DNA from: an uncultured Ruminococcus sp.
Lineage (GTDB): Bacteria > Bacillota > Clostridia > Oscillospirales > Acutalibacteraceae
Reading direction: 5' to 3'
Length of the DNA stretch: 45,167 nt
NCBI GenBank assembly: GCA_902777275.1
Contig: CACYTI010000017.1
Location: 1 to 45,167, forward strand
Shown: piece after piece, positions 18,265-26,862 of the stretch
Numbering within the stretch: position 1 is the first letter of the stretch
How the letters are laid out: each line of letters starts with the position of its first letter
The notes under the pieces: generated by a model
What the model was told of the DNA's origin: nothing
What the model saw: the letters and a program-made list of their open reading frames with translations, nothing else
Databases searched by the model: none
Position numbers and translations under genes: made by a program

Positions 18265-20961
18265 TTATTTTTTGGGAGCAGCCTTTTTCTTGGCGGGAGC
18301 TTTTTTCTTGGCGGCGGGCTTTTCTTCCTTTGCCTCCGGCTCTGTCTTTGCTTCTGCCTTCGGCTCCTCTTTTGCTTCTTCCTTTACCTCTGCTTTGGGA
18401 GCAGCCTTTGCCTTAGCTTTCGGAGCTGCTTTGGCTTTTACCTTTGCCTTGGTTTTGGGAGCGGCTTTCGGCTCTTCCTTTACCTCTGCCTCGGGAGCAG
18501 CCTTGACCTCTTCCTTGACCTCTGCCTTGGGAGCAGCTTTGACTTCTTCCTTGACCTCTGCCTTGGGAGCGGCTTTCGGCTCTTCCTTGACCTCTGCCTT
18601 GGGAGCGGCTTTGACTTCTTCCTTGACCTCTGCCTTGGGAGCAGCTTTGACTTCTTCCTTGACCTCTGCCTTGGGAGCTGCTTTGACTTCTTCCTTGACC
18701 TCTGCCTTGGGAGCTGCTTTGACTTCTTCCTTGACCTCTGCCTTGGGAGCAGCTTTGACTTCTTCCTTGACCTCTGCCTTGGGAGCAGCTTTGACCTCTT
18801 CCTTGACCTCTGCCTTGGGAGCGGCTTTGACCTCTTCCTTGACCTCTGCCTTGGGAGCGGCTTTGACTTCTTCCTTAACCTCTGCCTTGGGAGCTGCTTT
18901 GACTTCTTCCTTGACCTCTGCCTTGGGAGCTGCCTTGACCTCTTCCTCAGCTTCTTCCTTAGTCTCCGCTTCAACAGCCTCTTCAACTGTCTCTTCAACA
19001 GCTGCTTCTACCGTTTCGTCCTCTTCGGCTTCTTCTTTGGGTTCCTCCTTTGGGGGAGCGGGAAGCTCCTCCTTGAGCTTGTAGTAGGTCACGCCGAGAG
19101 GCGGCAGGGTGATGGAAATGCAGTAATCAAGATCATGCTCTTTCTCGTTGATAGCTAAAATGTCGCCCTCGTTCTTGATTCCGCAGCCGCCGAATTCCTC
19201 AGCCTCTGAGTTGAATACTTCCTCATAAATACCGTAAACGGGTACGGCAACGCGGTAGTTTTCGCGGGTGACGGGCTGGAAGTTGCAGACAACCAAAATC
19301 TCGTTGCTGTCGAGCGCGATCCTGCGGAACGCGATAACGCTGTTCTGATAGTCGTCAAGAGCAACCCAACGGAAGCCGTTCCAGTCGTAATCATTCTCGT
19401 GCATGGCGGGAGTGTCGATATAGAACTTGTTAACGGTCGCGAAGAAGTGCTGGAGCTGCTGGTGCTTGGGATAATCAAGCAGGTTCCACTCAAGCTGGGT
19501 GTTGGCGTTCCACTCGTCGAACTGACCGATCTCACTGCCCATGAACATCAGCTTCTTGCCGGGATGAGCGATCATATAGGATACAAAGCCACGGACGCCC
19601 TGGAACTTCTGGTCGTAGCCGCCGGGCATTTTATTGATGAGCGAACCCTTGCCGTAAACGACCTCGTCGTGCGAGATGGGCAGCATGAAGTTCTCGGAGA
19701 ACGCGTAAACCATGCTGAAGGTAAGGGTGTCGTGATGATAATTTCTCCACAGGGGATCGAGCGAAATGTAGGAAAGCATATCGTTCATCCAGCCCATGTT
19801 CCACTTGTAGTCGAAGCCGAGACCCAGTCCCTCGATCGGATAACGGGTAACGTTCGGCCATGCGGTGCTCTCCTCGGCGATCATCATTACCTCGGGGTAG
19901 AACATATGAACAACGTTGTTGAGCTTCTGGAGGAAGTCAACAGCTACAAGGTTCTCTCTGCCGCCGTAGGCATTGGCGATCCACTCGCCGTCCTTGCGGT
20001 TGTAGTCGAGATAGAGCATTGAAGCAACGGCGTCAACGCGGATACCGTCGATATGGAACATATCGAGCCAGAACATTGCAGACGAAATGAGGAAGCTTGT
20101 AACCTCATATCTGCCGTAGTTGAATATATATGTGCCCCATTCCTTGTGCTCGCCTATTCTCCAGTCCTCATACTCATAGCAGCCTGTGCCGTCAAAGCGG
20201 GCAAGGCCGTGAGCGTCCTTGGGGAAGTGAGCGGGAACCCAGTCGAGGATAATGCCGATACCCTCCTGATGGGCGCGGTCTACGAAATACATAAGATCCT
20301 TCGGCTCGCCGTAACGTGAGGTAGCGGCGTAGTAGCCGGTTACCTGATATCCCCAGCTTCCGTCGAAGGGGAATTCGGTGAGAGGCATGAACTCAATGTG
20401 AGTGTAGCCCATCTTTTTAACATAAGGAATAAGCTCATCGGCAAGATTGCGGTAGCTGTAGAAATTGCCGTCGTCAAACTTCTTCCATGAGCCCGCGTTG
20501 ACCTCATAAACATTGATCGCCTGCGACTTGTGGGGGTGATCCTTTTTGTACTGTATCCAAGCGCCGTCGTTCCACTGATAATCATAAATATGATAAGTGC
20601 GCGAGGCGTTGTCGGGACGGGTCTGGCAATGGAAAGCATAGGGGTCGGTTTTAAGAATGCGCTCATTCCACGGGGTCTCAACGCAATACTTATAGCACGC
20701 AAACTCCCAAACGCCTTCGATAAACAGCTCCCATACTCCCGAATCGGAAATACGGTACATATAATGAGCGTCGGGGTTCCAATTGTTAAAGTCGCCCACT
20801 ACGGAAACAGATTTTGCGTTTGGCGCCCAAACTCTGAAAACCGCGCCCTGACGGCCGTCCCAGTTCTCAAAATGTGAACCTAAAAAATGGTAGGCTCTGG
20901 CTGCCTCTCCCTGCAAAAACTGTTCGAGAGGGGGTCTGCTGTCGTTAATTGAAAATGCCAT
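18265..20961 (-). CDS. glgB: 1,4-alpha-glucan branching enzyme with a repeat-built charged tail
   Basis: Introduces alpha-1,6 branches into glycogen. CBM48 covers about residues 25-125 (AVFRVWAPNAKSVSVVGDFN). The GH13 barrel carries the nucleophile in DGIRVDAVASM (about 307), the acid in MMIAEESTAWP (about 360) and the stabiliser in ISHDEVVYGK (about 433). The all-beta C-terminal domain ends near residue 645 at GVTYYKLKEEL, where a normal GlgB stops. A further 250 or so residues follow: a Glu-rich linker, about 13 units of a 12-residue repeat around KAAPKAEVKEEV, then a Lys/Ala/Pro end (AAKKKAPAKKKAAPKK) like histone H1 tails. The ATG at 20961 is preferred; an in-frame ATG at 20973 is part of the ribosome site TGAGG. 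Confidence 0.93.
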   Translation of the reverse strand: MAFSINDSRPPLEQFLQGEAARAYHFLGSHFENWDGRQGAVFRVWAPNAKSVSVVGDFNNWNPDAHYMYRISDSGVWELFIEGVWEFACYKYCVETPWNERILKTDPYAFHCQTRPDNASRTYHIYDYQWNDGAWIQYKKDHPHKSQAINVYEVNAGSWKKFDDGNFYSYRNLADELIPYVKKMGYTHIEFMPLTEFPFDGSWGYQVTGYYAATSRYGEPKDLMYFVDRAHQEGIGIILDWVPAHFPKDAHGLARFDGTGCYEYEDWRIGEHKEWGTYIFNYGRYEVTSFLISSAMFWLDMFHIDGIRVDAVASMLYLDYNRKDGEWIANAYGGRENLVAVDFLQKLNNVVHMFYPEVMMIAEESTAWPNVTRYPIEGLGLGFDYKWNMGWMNDMLSYISLDPLWRNYHHDTLTFSMVYAFSENFMLPISHDEVVYGKGSLINKMPGGYDQKFQGVRGFVSYMIAHPGKKLMFMGSEIGQFDEWNANTQLEWNLLDYPKHQQLQHFFATVNKFYIDTPAMHENDYDWNGFRWVALDDYQNSVIAFRRIALDSNEILVVCNFQPVTRENYRVAVPVYGIYEEVFNSEAEEFGGCGIKNEGDILAINEKEHDLDYCISITLPPLGVTYYKLKEELPAPPKEEPKEEAEEDETVEAAVEETVEEAVEAETKEEAEEEVKAAPKAEVKEEVKAAPKAEVKEEVKAAPKAEVKEEVKAAPKAEVKEEVKAAPKAEVKEEVKAAPKAEVKEEVKAAPKAEVKEEVKAAPKAEVKEEVKAAPKAEVKEEVKAAPKAEVKEEPKAAPKAEVKEEVKAAPKAEVKEEVKAAPEAEVKEEPKAAPKTKAKVKAKAAPKAKAKAAPKAEVKEEAKEEPKAEAKTEPEAKEEKPAAKKKAPAKKKAAPKK
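18480..18955 (-). repeat. 36-bp tandem repeat inside glgB
   Basis: About 13 head-to-tail 36-bp units encode a 12-residue repeat. Units differ mainly at third positions (AGC/GGC/TGC alternatives in the alanine codons) and a few Val/Pro swaps, which indicates expansion in frame by slippage or recombination. There are no spacers, so it is not a CRISPR array. Confidence 0.95.
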
Positions 20962-21043
20962 AGTATACCTCATTTCTAAAAAGATATTGTTTCTTTTGTA
21001 AATACGTCATAATAACACATATACTATTACAACTATTTATTAT

Positions 21044-21072
21044 ATTATACCCATTTTTACCCAAATTTACAA
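21044..21072 (-). promoter_or_regulatory. Promoter of glgB
   Basis: Minus-strand -35 TTGTAA (21067-21072), 17-base spacer, -10 TATAAT (21044-21049), giving a leader of about 75 bases before the ATG at 20961. Confidence 0.7.
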
Positions 21073-21412
21073 GAGTTTTTTTTGATTTTTATGTAAATAT
21101 TTTTATTCAATTTTGTACATTTGACGCAAAACTTCGTTATTTATAACAAATTTGAAAGGTGATTTTTGTGTATTGCTTTTTTGGAATTTTGAATAACAAG
21201 CTGACTGATCGTTAATGCGGAAGGTCGAATTCATCAAGCAGCGAAAACGACCGGAGACAATCTGCCGAAGTCCTACTTAGCTTAACGGAATATGCAAATT
21301 GAATGTGTAAGAATACAACCGCCGGTTTTGATCATTTCCAATTAAATAAATGAATGAGTGGCTTTTTCCCCACGACAAACGCATGAAAAAATTGTGATGA
21401 ATGATTTAGAAG

Positions 21413-21685
21413 ATGAAATATAAAAGCACCGGAATAGTGCGCAAAACCCATGAACAAATCGACGTTAAGGAGCGCGGACTGATTGTCGGCTCAGCCGACC
21501 GCGGACCGGGTGCAGCTTCAAGCTGCCTCAGCCGACCGGACGGGGAACAAACGTCGGTGAACCAAAAGGCTCATATGTTCCTTAAGGCACGTGACAATAT
21601 GAACAACATGAACACTATGTGTTTGACAGAGTCCGCCAAGAGGTCTTTTCTTTGCCGTACCGACAAGGACTTTGTTGACAGATAA
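21413..21685 (+). pseudogene. Possible AbrB/SpoVT-type remnant
   Basis: The 90-residue frame begins MKYKSTGIVRK, which is the usual opening of SpoVT/AbrB-like transition-state regulators. IDVKERG follows shortly, where the family would have a longer beta-hairpin. After that the frame crosses the hairpin repeat at 21486-21580 and loses any family resemblance. I read it as a degraded regulator interrupted by a repeat element, not a working gene; chance resemblance of an 11-residue start cannot be excluded. The remainder of 21073-21412 shows no gene. Confidence 0.3.
21486..21580 (+). repeat. Hairpin repeat, divergent copy at 21.5 kb
   Basis: Contains a stem GTCGGCT-C-AGCCGAC, a second stem GCAGCTT-C-AAGCTGC, and then CCGGACGGGGAACAAACGTC followed by GGTGAACC. 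This last part aligns with the core of the 40-kb copies (CGGACGTGGAAACAACGTC then GGTGCAAGG). End points are approximate. Confidence 0.55.
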
Positions 21686-21711
21686 AGCTGTTTGAAATCG
21701 GCAAAAAGAAA

Positions 21712-24700
21712 ATGTCCCTAAAAAAGAAACGATTCTGTATTTCGCTTAACGTGCAGAAATATTTTCATGAGATTATGGGTGACTACGACGGCGACGGCAA
21801 GGAAGAGTTGGCGTATTATATGCCCGATAAAAAGAACGACGGCGACGCCAACGACGCGCGCGTGATCGTTATGAACATAGACGTAAACAACGGCAGCTAT
21901 TCGCACAGTCAGCTCGGCGCCTTATACGTAAAGGACTTTACCTCCGATTACGGAAAAATGGGCGTGGGCTGGAGGCTTCCCACCGTGGCGCTGTCCACCA
22001 CCTCTACCCGTCTGGGCAATGAGAAAAGCGCTTCCGTAGGCGCGAAGCAGTACGAAACGCACGACGACCTTGTTATGACCGTCTCGGTTCCCACCGAGTA
22101 CAGAGACGACAACCTCGATCTGAACTCTATCACCAAGATATTCACATTTGAAGGCGGAAGCGCACAGCAGCTTTTCCGCTATGAATACACTCCCTTTGAC
22201 AAAAACAAAAAGCGTATGAATTACCCGAACACCTGCGACGCCGACCTGAACGGCGACGGCTTCAAGGAGCTTGTTGTAGCAGGTATGATGGAGTATGAAA
22301 TGAATACCCCCTCGGGATCAAACGATACAAACCGCAACTGGGGTCCGATCTCAAACAAAACGAATTATGTGAATATCATCACGCACAACGGCTCAAAATA
22401 TGAAATGGTATGGGAAACCCCGATGGAGGTCAAAGCTCCCGGCAACCTCAGACCCGAGCACTACATTTCCGTTGAGCCTATCGCCCTTTGCGCGGGCCAC
22501 TTTATGTACGACACTCCCGGCACAAAAGACCAGCTCTGCGTTCAGGGCGTTATTCTGGACTGCAACGGATCGAAGGTGACGGGCGCCCCCGTGCATTCCG
22601 GACAAAACAGCAAGGGCAAAACCGTTAATATCATCACCGACACAAAGCCGCATTACGACAAGGATAACTTCGGCTCGGACGTGAGCTTCAGCAATGAATA
22701 CATATATGACATCACCCGTGATGATACAGTTAACGCGTCGGGCTACCCTTGGGTAGACCAGTGCGTATCGGGACGTTTTCTTGACGGGACCGATGTCGAT
22801 CAGATCGCGCTTATGTCCAGCGACCCCGTAAACGCGAACGACGACAATCTCTATATGGATTTCTCCATTATTTCTCACAGCCGCGTCGATGAGAATTCCG
22901 ACCCCGAATGGACTTTCAAGCCGTTTAACGACTACTTAAGCAAGAAGAACGAGGACGACGAAGGCACCACAATGTTCCTTGCCTTTGTAAATTGCGAGGA
23001 GGATTCCTACTACTACCGTTACGCGGGCACCTACACCACCTATTCCGCGCCTGTGCTGTATTCGGTCGTACAGGCTCCGCCCTATTACAGAGAGGCGAAC
23101 TCCGTTTCGGTTTCCAAGTTCAGCATTACAACGGGCGTTTCAAACTACGACAAGCTGAGCATCGGATTGGGCGGTTCGGTATCCGAACAAACAACCGCAG
23201 ATATTTCGTTCGCGGGTTACGGTATCTCCTTGGGAGTCAGCACTTCGATAGGAGTGGATTTTGCCTATAACCATACATGGACAAGGCAAAAGACCGTAAC
23301 AAAGAGCATTTATCTTAAATCCGACGCCGACTACGCGGTTTGTTACGCGGTACCCATGCTTGTGAATAACTACGAGGTAGTAAGAACCAAGGACCCGAAC
23401 GAAGAGCCCGAAATGGTGCAGATAACCGAGCCTTTGGAGCCCATGTTCGTCGCGCTTACCGTTGACGAATACAACGCCGCCGTTACGGGCGCGCTCGATA
23501 ATTACACCGATGACCCCGAAGAATATTCACCCGACAAGGATACCCCTGTGATCGACAAAAGCGATCTGCCGCCATCATCAGCCGGTGACCCCGTCGCTTA
23601 TGCCCACTCACTAAAGGACGCTATCGGTGAGGAGACTATCGGCAGAACCGATACCAGCCGCGGTATGCTTGACGCGGATATCAATTCCACGATAGACAAG
23701 GCGGAAACCTCGATCTCATTTACCTCGTCAAACGATAACTCCGGAAGCGTAACGCTCAAATCCTCGGTGTCATTTATCGTGGGCATATCCGCAAAGGTTG
23801 CCATGGGATTTTTCCCGGTCACAATGAAGGGCAATGTAAACCTGACGCTCAACGGTTCGATCGGCTACACGGGCGGACGCACCAACTCCTCCGGCGTAAG
23901 CTTTACAACGACCTATACGGGTCTGTCCAAGTCCCTGCCGGATGACATCAGCTTTGCAAGCGAAGCGAATAAATACAGCAAGCTCAACGCGATTATCAGC
24001 GGAAGCGTTCCCCTTGACAGCAACATACAGCACTATTCCCCCGGCGACTCCACCTACGCGTACAAGTCCGTTGCGGTTTGCTATCCGTTCGGCGATTATG
24101 AGGTTGAGGACAACGCGATCATCATTAACGGCTTTTACACCGAGCTGACCCCGAGACCTCCCGAACCCCCGAAGGAGTTTGCCGTTCAGTCGATTACAAA
24201 AACAAACTCCAACGGCGCGCTTGATGTGAACCTGATATGGAACAGCGCTACCCGCAATCAGGACCGCAGGGCGGACGGCTACAATATTTACCTTTTGGAC
24301 AAAAACCCGAATGAACCGTATCTGCACCTGCAAAATACGGAGGGACCCGTTTTCCCGGGCAGCGGCGACTATACCGAGTACAACGTTCACCTGAGAAATA
24401 ACGATTACGGGGACAAGGTCACCTTCTACATCGCGCCCGTTTACATGAATCTGAACACCAGCGGCGTATTGGTGGTCACCGAGGGCAACATCGGCAACAA
24501 AGCCGTTATCGGAAGCGTCAGTCAAGCCACCGACGGCAACGTTATCATTACAAAGCAGCCCGAAAATCAGCGGATAACAAGATCTGAGACAAACGAAACC
24601 GTTTCGTTTGAAATAGAGGCAGGCAAAAACAAACAAGCACCGGTTATAGGCCCCGTTACTTTTACATGGCAGCAGTTCGACAATACGGTCGAAAAGTGGA

Positions 24701-26463
24701 TAGACAAGAAAACCGAGACCGTCACCGTACCGAACAACGGCATATACAGAAACGTATACAGCTTTACGGTTCCTGCGGGTGAAAAAGAAGACTACGATGA
24801 AAGAGGCGTGCGCTGTCTTGTAGGCTGCGGAAATTACACGGTTCATTCCGATATCGTTGCGGTTATCCTCGACGATGACCCGCGTCCACTTGCGACTGTC
24901 AGGTATGAGGGCTGCGACGGCGCTCACCTCGCGTTCAAAGATTATGAAAACTGCTCGCTTATAAGCAATTCCTCCTGTCATTACAGCGCGAATGATACGG
25001 TGAAGCTCTCCGTTGACAACGCCGAATTGTTTGACAAGGGCGTTCACATTTTCGGAGAAACGGACAACGACATCACAAGTAATGTAAATATCGTTTATGA
25101 CCGCGCGAACAGCGAAATCAGATTTACCATGCCTGATCAGTATGTCTATATCTCGGTGCCCTCCATTCACCGTTACGTCAATGGAATTTGCGGCCACTGC
25201 GGTTTGTATGAGGCTCCGTCTCAAAACAGCGGCGGCTGCTATGAGCTTGCAAACGCGGGCAACTTCTTCTGGTTTGCTGCGCTTGTAAACGACGATCACG
25301 AGCACGCCGAATTTGACGAGCGCAACACCGAAGCCTTTGCGGTAATGACGGCAGATATCGATCTTGAAAAACGAACCTTCAACAATATCGGTAAGTTTTC
25401 AACGAGCATATACTCCAACGTTGACGAAATCTTTACCGGCTCTTTCAACGGACAGGGACACACGCTCAGCAATTTCTACACAAACGGCGCTTACAATCAG
25501 CGCGGCGTATTCGGCAACATCTGCGACGCGGAGATCGGAAATCTGACCGTGACCGGTGAGATCGACGCGACGAAGTTCGAGCTTGACAGCTACGCCACAC
25601 TGTTAGGCTTTATCTGCACGGCAAGCTCCTGCAATATCCACGACATCACAAGCTGTATTGACATTTGCAGCACAAGCAGCGCGACCAAGCAGATGGCGGG
25701 CGGAATTGCCGCCTCTGCAAACAGCAAAGTGAGCATAACGCGCTGTGTGAATCTCGGCGGCATCACACTCGGCGGCTTCAACAGTATGGCTTCCGGAATT
25801 ATCGCCGACGTATGGGGCAACGCCGAGGTCAAGGACTGCGCCAATTTTGGCGCGATCACCTGCGAAGAAGGCGACGCTGCCGGCATATTGACCTGCACCG
25901 AAGGCTCGAACAATAAAATAAATAACTGCTTCAACAGCGGCATACTCACAGGCGACATCGAATCAAGAGCCTCGGCTATAACGCTTTCCCGTGCGGACTA
26001 TTGCAGCATTCAAAACTGCTATCGACTTGACGGGACCGCTCCCGAACAGATTTATCCGGAGGAAGTTACCGTCAAGACGTCTGAGGAGTTTGCCTCCGGA
26101 GAGGTCGGATTCCTGCTCAACAACGGAGTGACCGACGGCACACAGGCGTGGTATCAGAACATCGACAACAACGCCGAGCCCGATCAATATCCCTTGCCCC
26201 GCAGCGCGCACGGCACGGTTTACCGGCTCGGAAGCAGCAGCTACTTCTCCAACAACCCCGAATTCCTGTTGGGAGACGTTAACCTTGACGGAGTGGTCGA
26301 TGTGCGCGATATTACCGCGATACAACGCTATATTTCTGAGTATAACGAATTGACCGTAAAACAGTTTGCCGCGGCAGACGTGGACAACAGCGGCAACGTG
26401 ACCGTATCCGATGCAACGCTCCTGCAAATGTATCTTGCGGAGTATAACGTTGTCTTAGGCTAA
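21712..26463 (+). CDS. Dockerin-bearing giant protein, 5'-truncated paralogue (possible pseudogene)
   Basis: 1583 aa, closely similar along its length to the protein starting at 26863, but homology begins only at GDYDGDGKEELAYY (residue 23; about nt 21779). The partner has 285 residues before that point, including the signal peptide. The 22 residues before the join (starting MSLKKKRFCISLN) are unrelated, and the ATG has no good ribosome site. Domains: FG-GAP-like DxDxDG loops (23-40, 172-190), beta-rich segment (about 470-560 and 665-760), FN3-like (about 814-935), Ig-like (944-1058), a CGHCG site (about 1160), GLUG/beta-helix (1177-1445), type I dockerin (1522-1583; GDVNLDGVVDVRD and ADVDNSGNVTVSD). 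Without a signal peptide it could not be exported as read, so it may be a decaying copy; the long intact frame argues for recent truncation. Confidence 0.7.
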   Translation: MSLKKKRFCISLNVQKYFHEIMGDYDGDGKEELAYYMPDKKNDGDANDARVIVMNIDVNNGSYSHSQLGALYVKDFTSDYGKMGVGWRLPTVALSTTSTRLGNEKSASVGAKQYETHDDLVMTVSVPTEYRDDNLDLNSITKIFTFEGGSAQQLFRYEYTPFDKNKKRMNYPNTCDADLNGDGFKELVVAGMMEYEMNTPSGSNDTNRNWGPISNKTNYVNIITHNGSKYEMVWETPMEVKAPGNLRPEHYISVEPIALCAGHFMYDTPGTKDQLCVQGVILDCNGSKVTGAPVHSGQNSKGKTVNIITDTKPHYDKDNFGSDVSFSNEYIYDITRDDTVNASGYPWVDQCVSGRFLDGTDVDQIALMSSDPVNANDDNLYMDFSIISHSRVDENSDPEWTFKPFNDYLSKKNEDDEGTTMFLAFVNCEEDSYYYRYAGTYTTYSAPVLYSVVQAPPYYREANSVSVSKFSITTGVSNYDKLSIGLGGSVSEQTTADISFAGYGISLGVSTSIGVDFAYNHTWTRQKTVTKSIYLKSDADYAVCYAVPMLVNNYEVVRTKDPNEEPEMVQITEPLEPMFVALTVDEYNAAVTGALDNYTDDPEEYSPDKDTPVIDKSDLPPSSAGDPVAYAHSLKDAIGEETIGRTDTSRGMLDADINSTIDKAETSISFTSSNDNSGSVTLKSSVSFIVGISAKVAMGFFPVTMKGNVNLTLNGSIGYTGGRTNSSGVSFTTTYTGLSKSLPDDISFASEANKYSKLNAIISGSVPLDSNIQHYSPGDSTYAYKSVAVCYPFGDYEVEDNAIIINGFYTELTPRPPEPPKEFAVQSITKTNSNGALDVNLIWNSATRNQDRRADGYNIYLLDKNPNEPYLHLQNTEGPVFPGSGDYTEYNVHLRNNDYGDKVTFYIAPVYMNLNTSGVLVVTEGNIGNKAVIGSVSQATDGNVIITKQPENQRITRSETNETVSFEIEAGKNKQAPVIGPVTFTWQQFDNTVEKWIDKKTETVTVPNNGIYRNVYSFTVPAGEKEDYDERGVRCLVGCGNYTVHSDIVAVILDDDPRPLATVRYEGCDGAHLAFKDYENCSLISNSSCHYSANDTVKLSVDNAELFDKGVHIFGETDNDITSNVNIVYDRANSEIRFTMPDQYVYISVPSIHRYVNGICGHCGLYEAPSQNSGGCYELANAGNFFWFAALVNDDHEHAEFDERNTEAFAVMTADIDLEKRTFNNIGKFSTSIYSNVDEIFTGSFNGQGHTLSNFYTNGAYNQRGVFGNICDAEIGNLTVTGEIDATKFELDSYATLLGFICTASSCNIHDITSCIDICSTSSATKQMAGGIAASANSKVSITRCVNLGGITLGGFNSMASGIIADVWGNAEVKDCANFGAITCEEGDAAGILTCTEGSNNKINNCFNSGILTGDIESRASAITLSRADYCSIQNCYRLDGTAPEQIYPEEVTVKTSEEFASGEVGFLLNNGVTDGTQAWYQNIDNNAEPDQYPLPRSAHGTVYRLGSSSYFSNNPEFLLGDVNLDGVVDVRDITAIQRYISEYNELTVKQFAAADVDNSGNVTVSDATLLQMYLAEYNVVLG

Positions 26464-26494
26464 TAATTAGGATAATAATAAAATAACGCAGAGT

Positions 26495-26559
26495 GAAAGA
26501 GGTCGGAATTTTTCCGTCCTCTTTCATATTATCACATCGCCCCTAAAAGATGTGATAAT
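26495..26559 (+). terminator. Double hairpin after the first dockerin gene
   Basis: Stem GAAAGAGGTCGGAA (26495-26508) pairs with 26512-26525 with one mismatch around a T-rich loop. It is followed at once by an 11-bp stem ATTATCACATC/GATGTGATAAT (26528-26559). There is no strong T-run, so efficiency is unclear. Downstream, 26628-26685 resembles 32470-32525 after the second paralogue. Confidence 0.5.
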
Positions 26560-26790
26560 TTGATAATCATGGTGAAACAGCACATTTTCCGATGGGAACC
26601 AACGGAATTATCCCGTCCTGCTGTCCCTGCAAATTGATTTGAAACGTTTATTATCCATTTTAGCATGGTTGTTGGGGTGCTCCCTGTCCATGCGAATTGA
26701 ATTTAGGGAATCTCTAATAATTCAATTTCATGCAGAAGTGCGGAAGGGAGTTTTTATAGGTTCTCTTTAGTTAATTCTTCTTAACATACC

Positions 26791-26820
26791 TTGAAAAATA
26801 TCCGCTAAATGTGATATACT
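26791..26820 (+). promoter_or_regulatory. Promoter of the full-length dockerin protein gene
   Basis: -35 TTGAAA (26791-26796), 18-base spacer, extended AT-rich -10 TATACT (26815-26820), about 45 bases before the ATG. The truncated paralogue upstream has no comparable promoter adjacent to its start. Confidence 0.65.
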
Positions 26821-26862
26821 TGTTGTAATAGACATATTAAAACTTTTATTGACAAGGAGAGT

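Noticed and set aside
18480-18955. Regular 36-bp repeats suggesting a CRISPR array
   Set aside because: The units are contiguous with no unique spacers, stay in the glgB frame and vary mostly at third codon positions.
18272-19084. Long Ala/Ser/Leu-rich open frame on the plus strand opposite the glgB tail
   Set aside because: It is the antisense shadow of the repeat; no ribosome site or family resemblance.
20974-21412. Search for a riboswitch upstream of glgB
   Set aside because: AT-rich leader with a promoter, but no conserved riboswitch core recognised.
23770-25305. 511-residue open frame on the minus strand inside the first dockerin gene
   Set aside because: A similar antisense frame occurs at 29890-31383 in the paralogue and at 42701-44005; these arise from the biased codon use of the plus-strand genes and lack start signals or known domains.
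26590-26625. Possible degenerate repeat core (CCGATGGGAACCAACGGAA)
   Set aside because: Resemblance to the core is weak and no paired arms with family ends could be shown; mentioned only in relation to the downstream shared flank.
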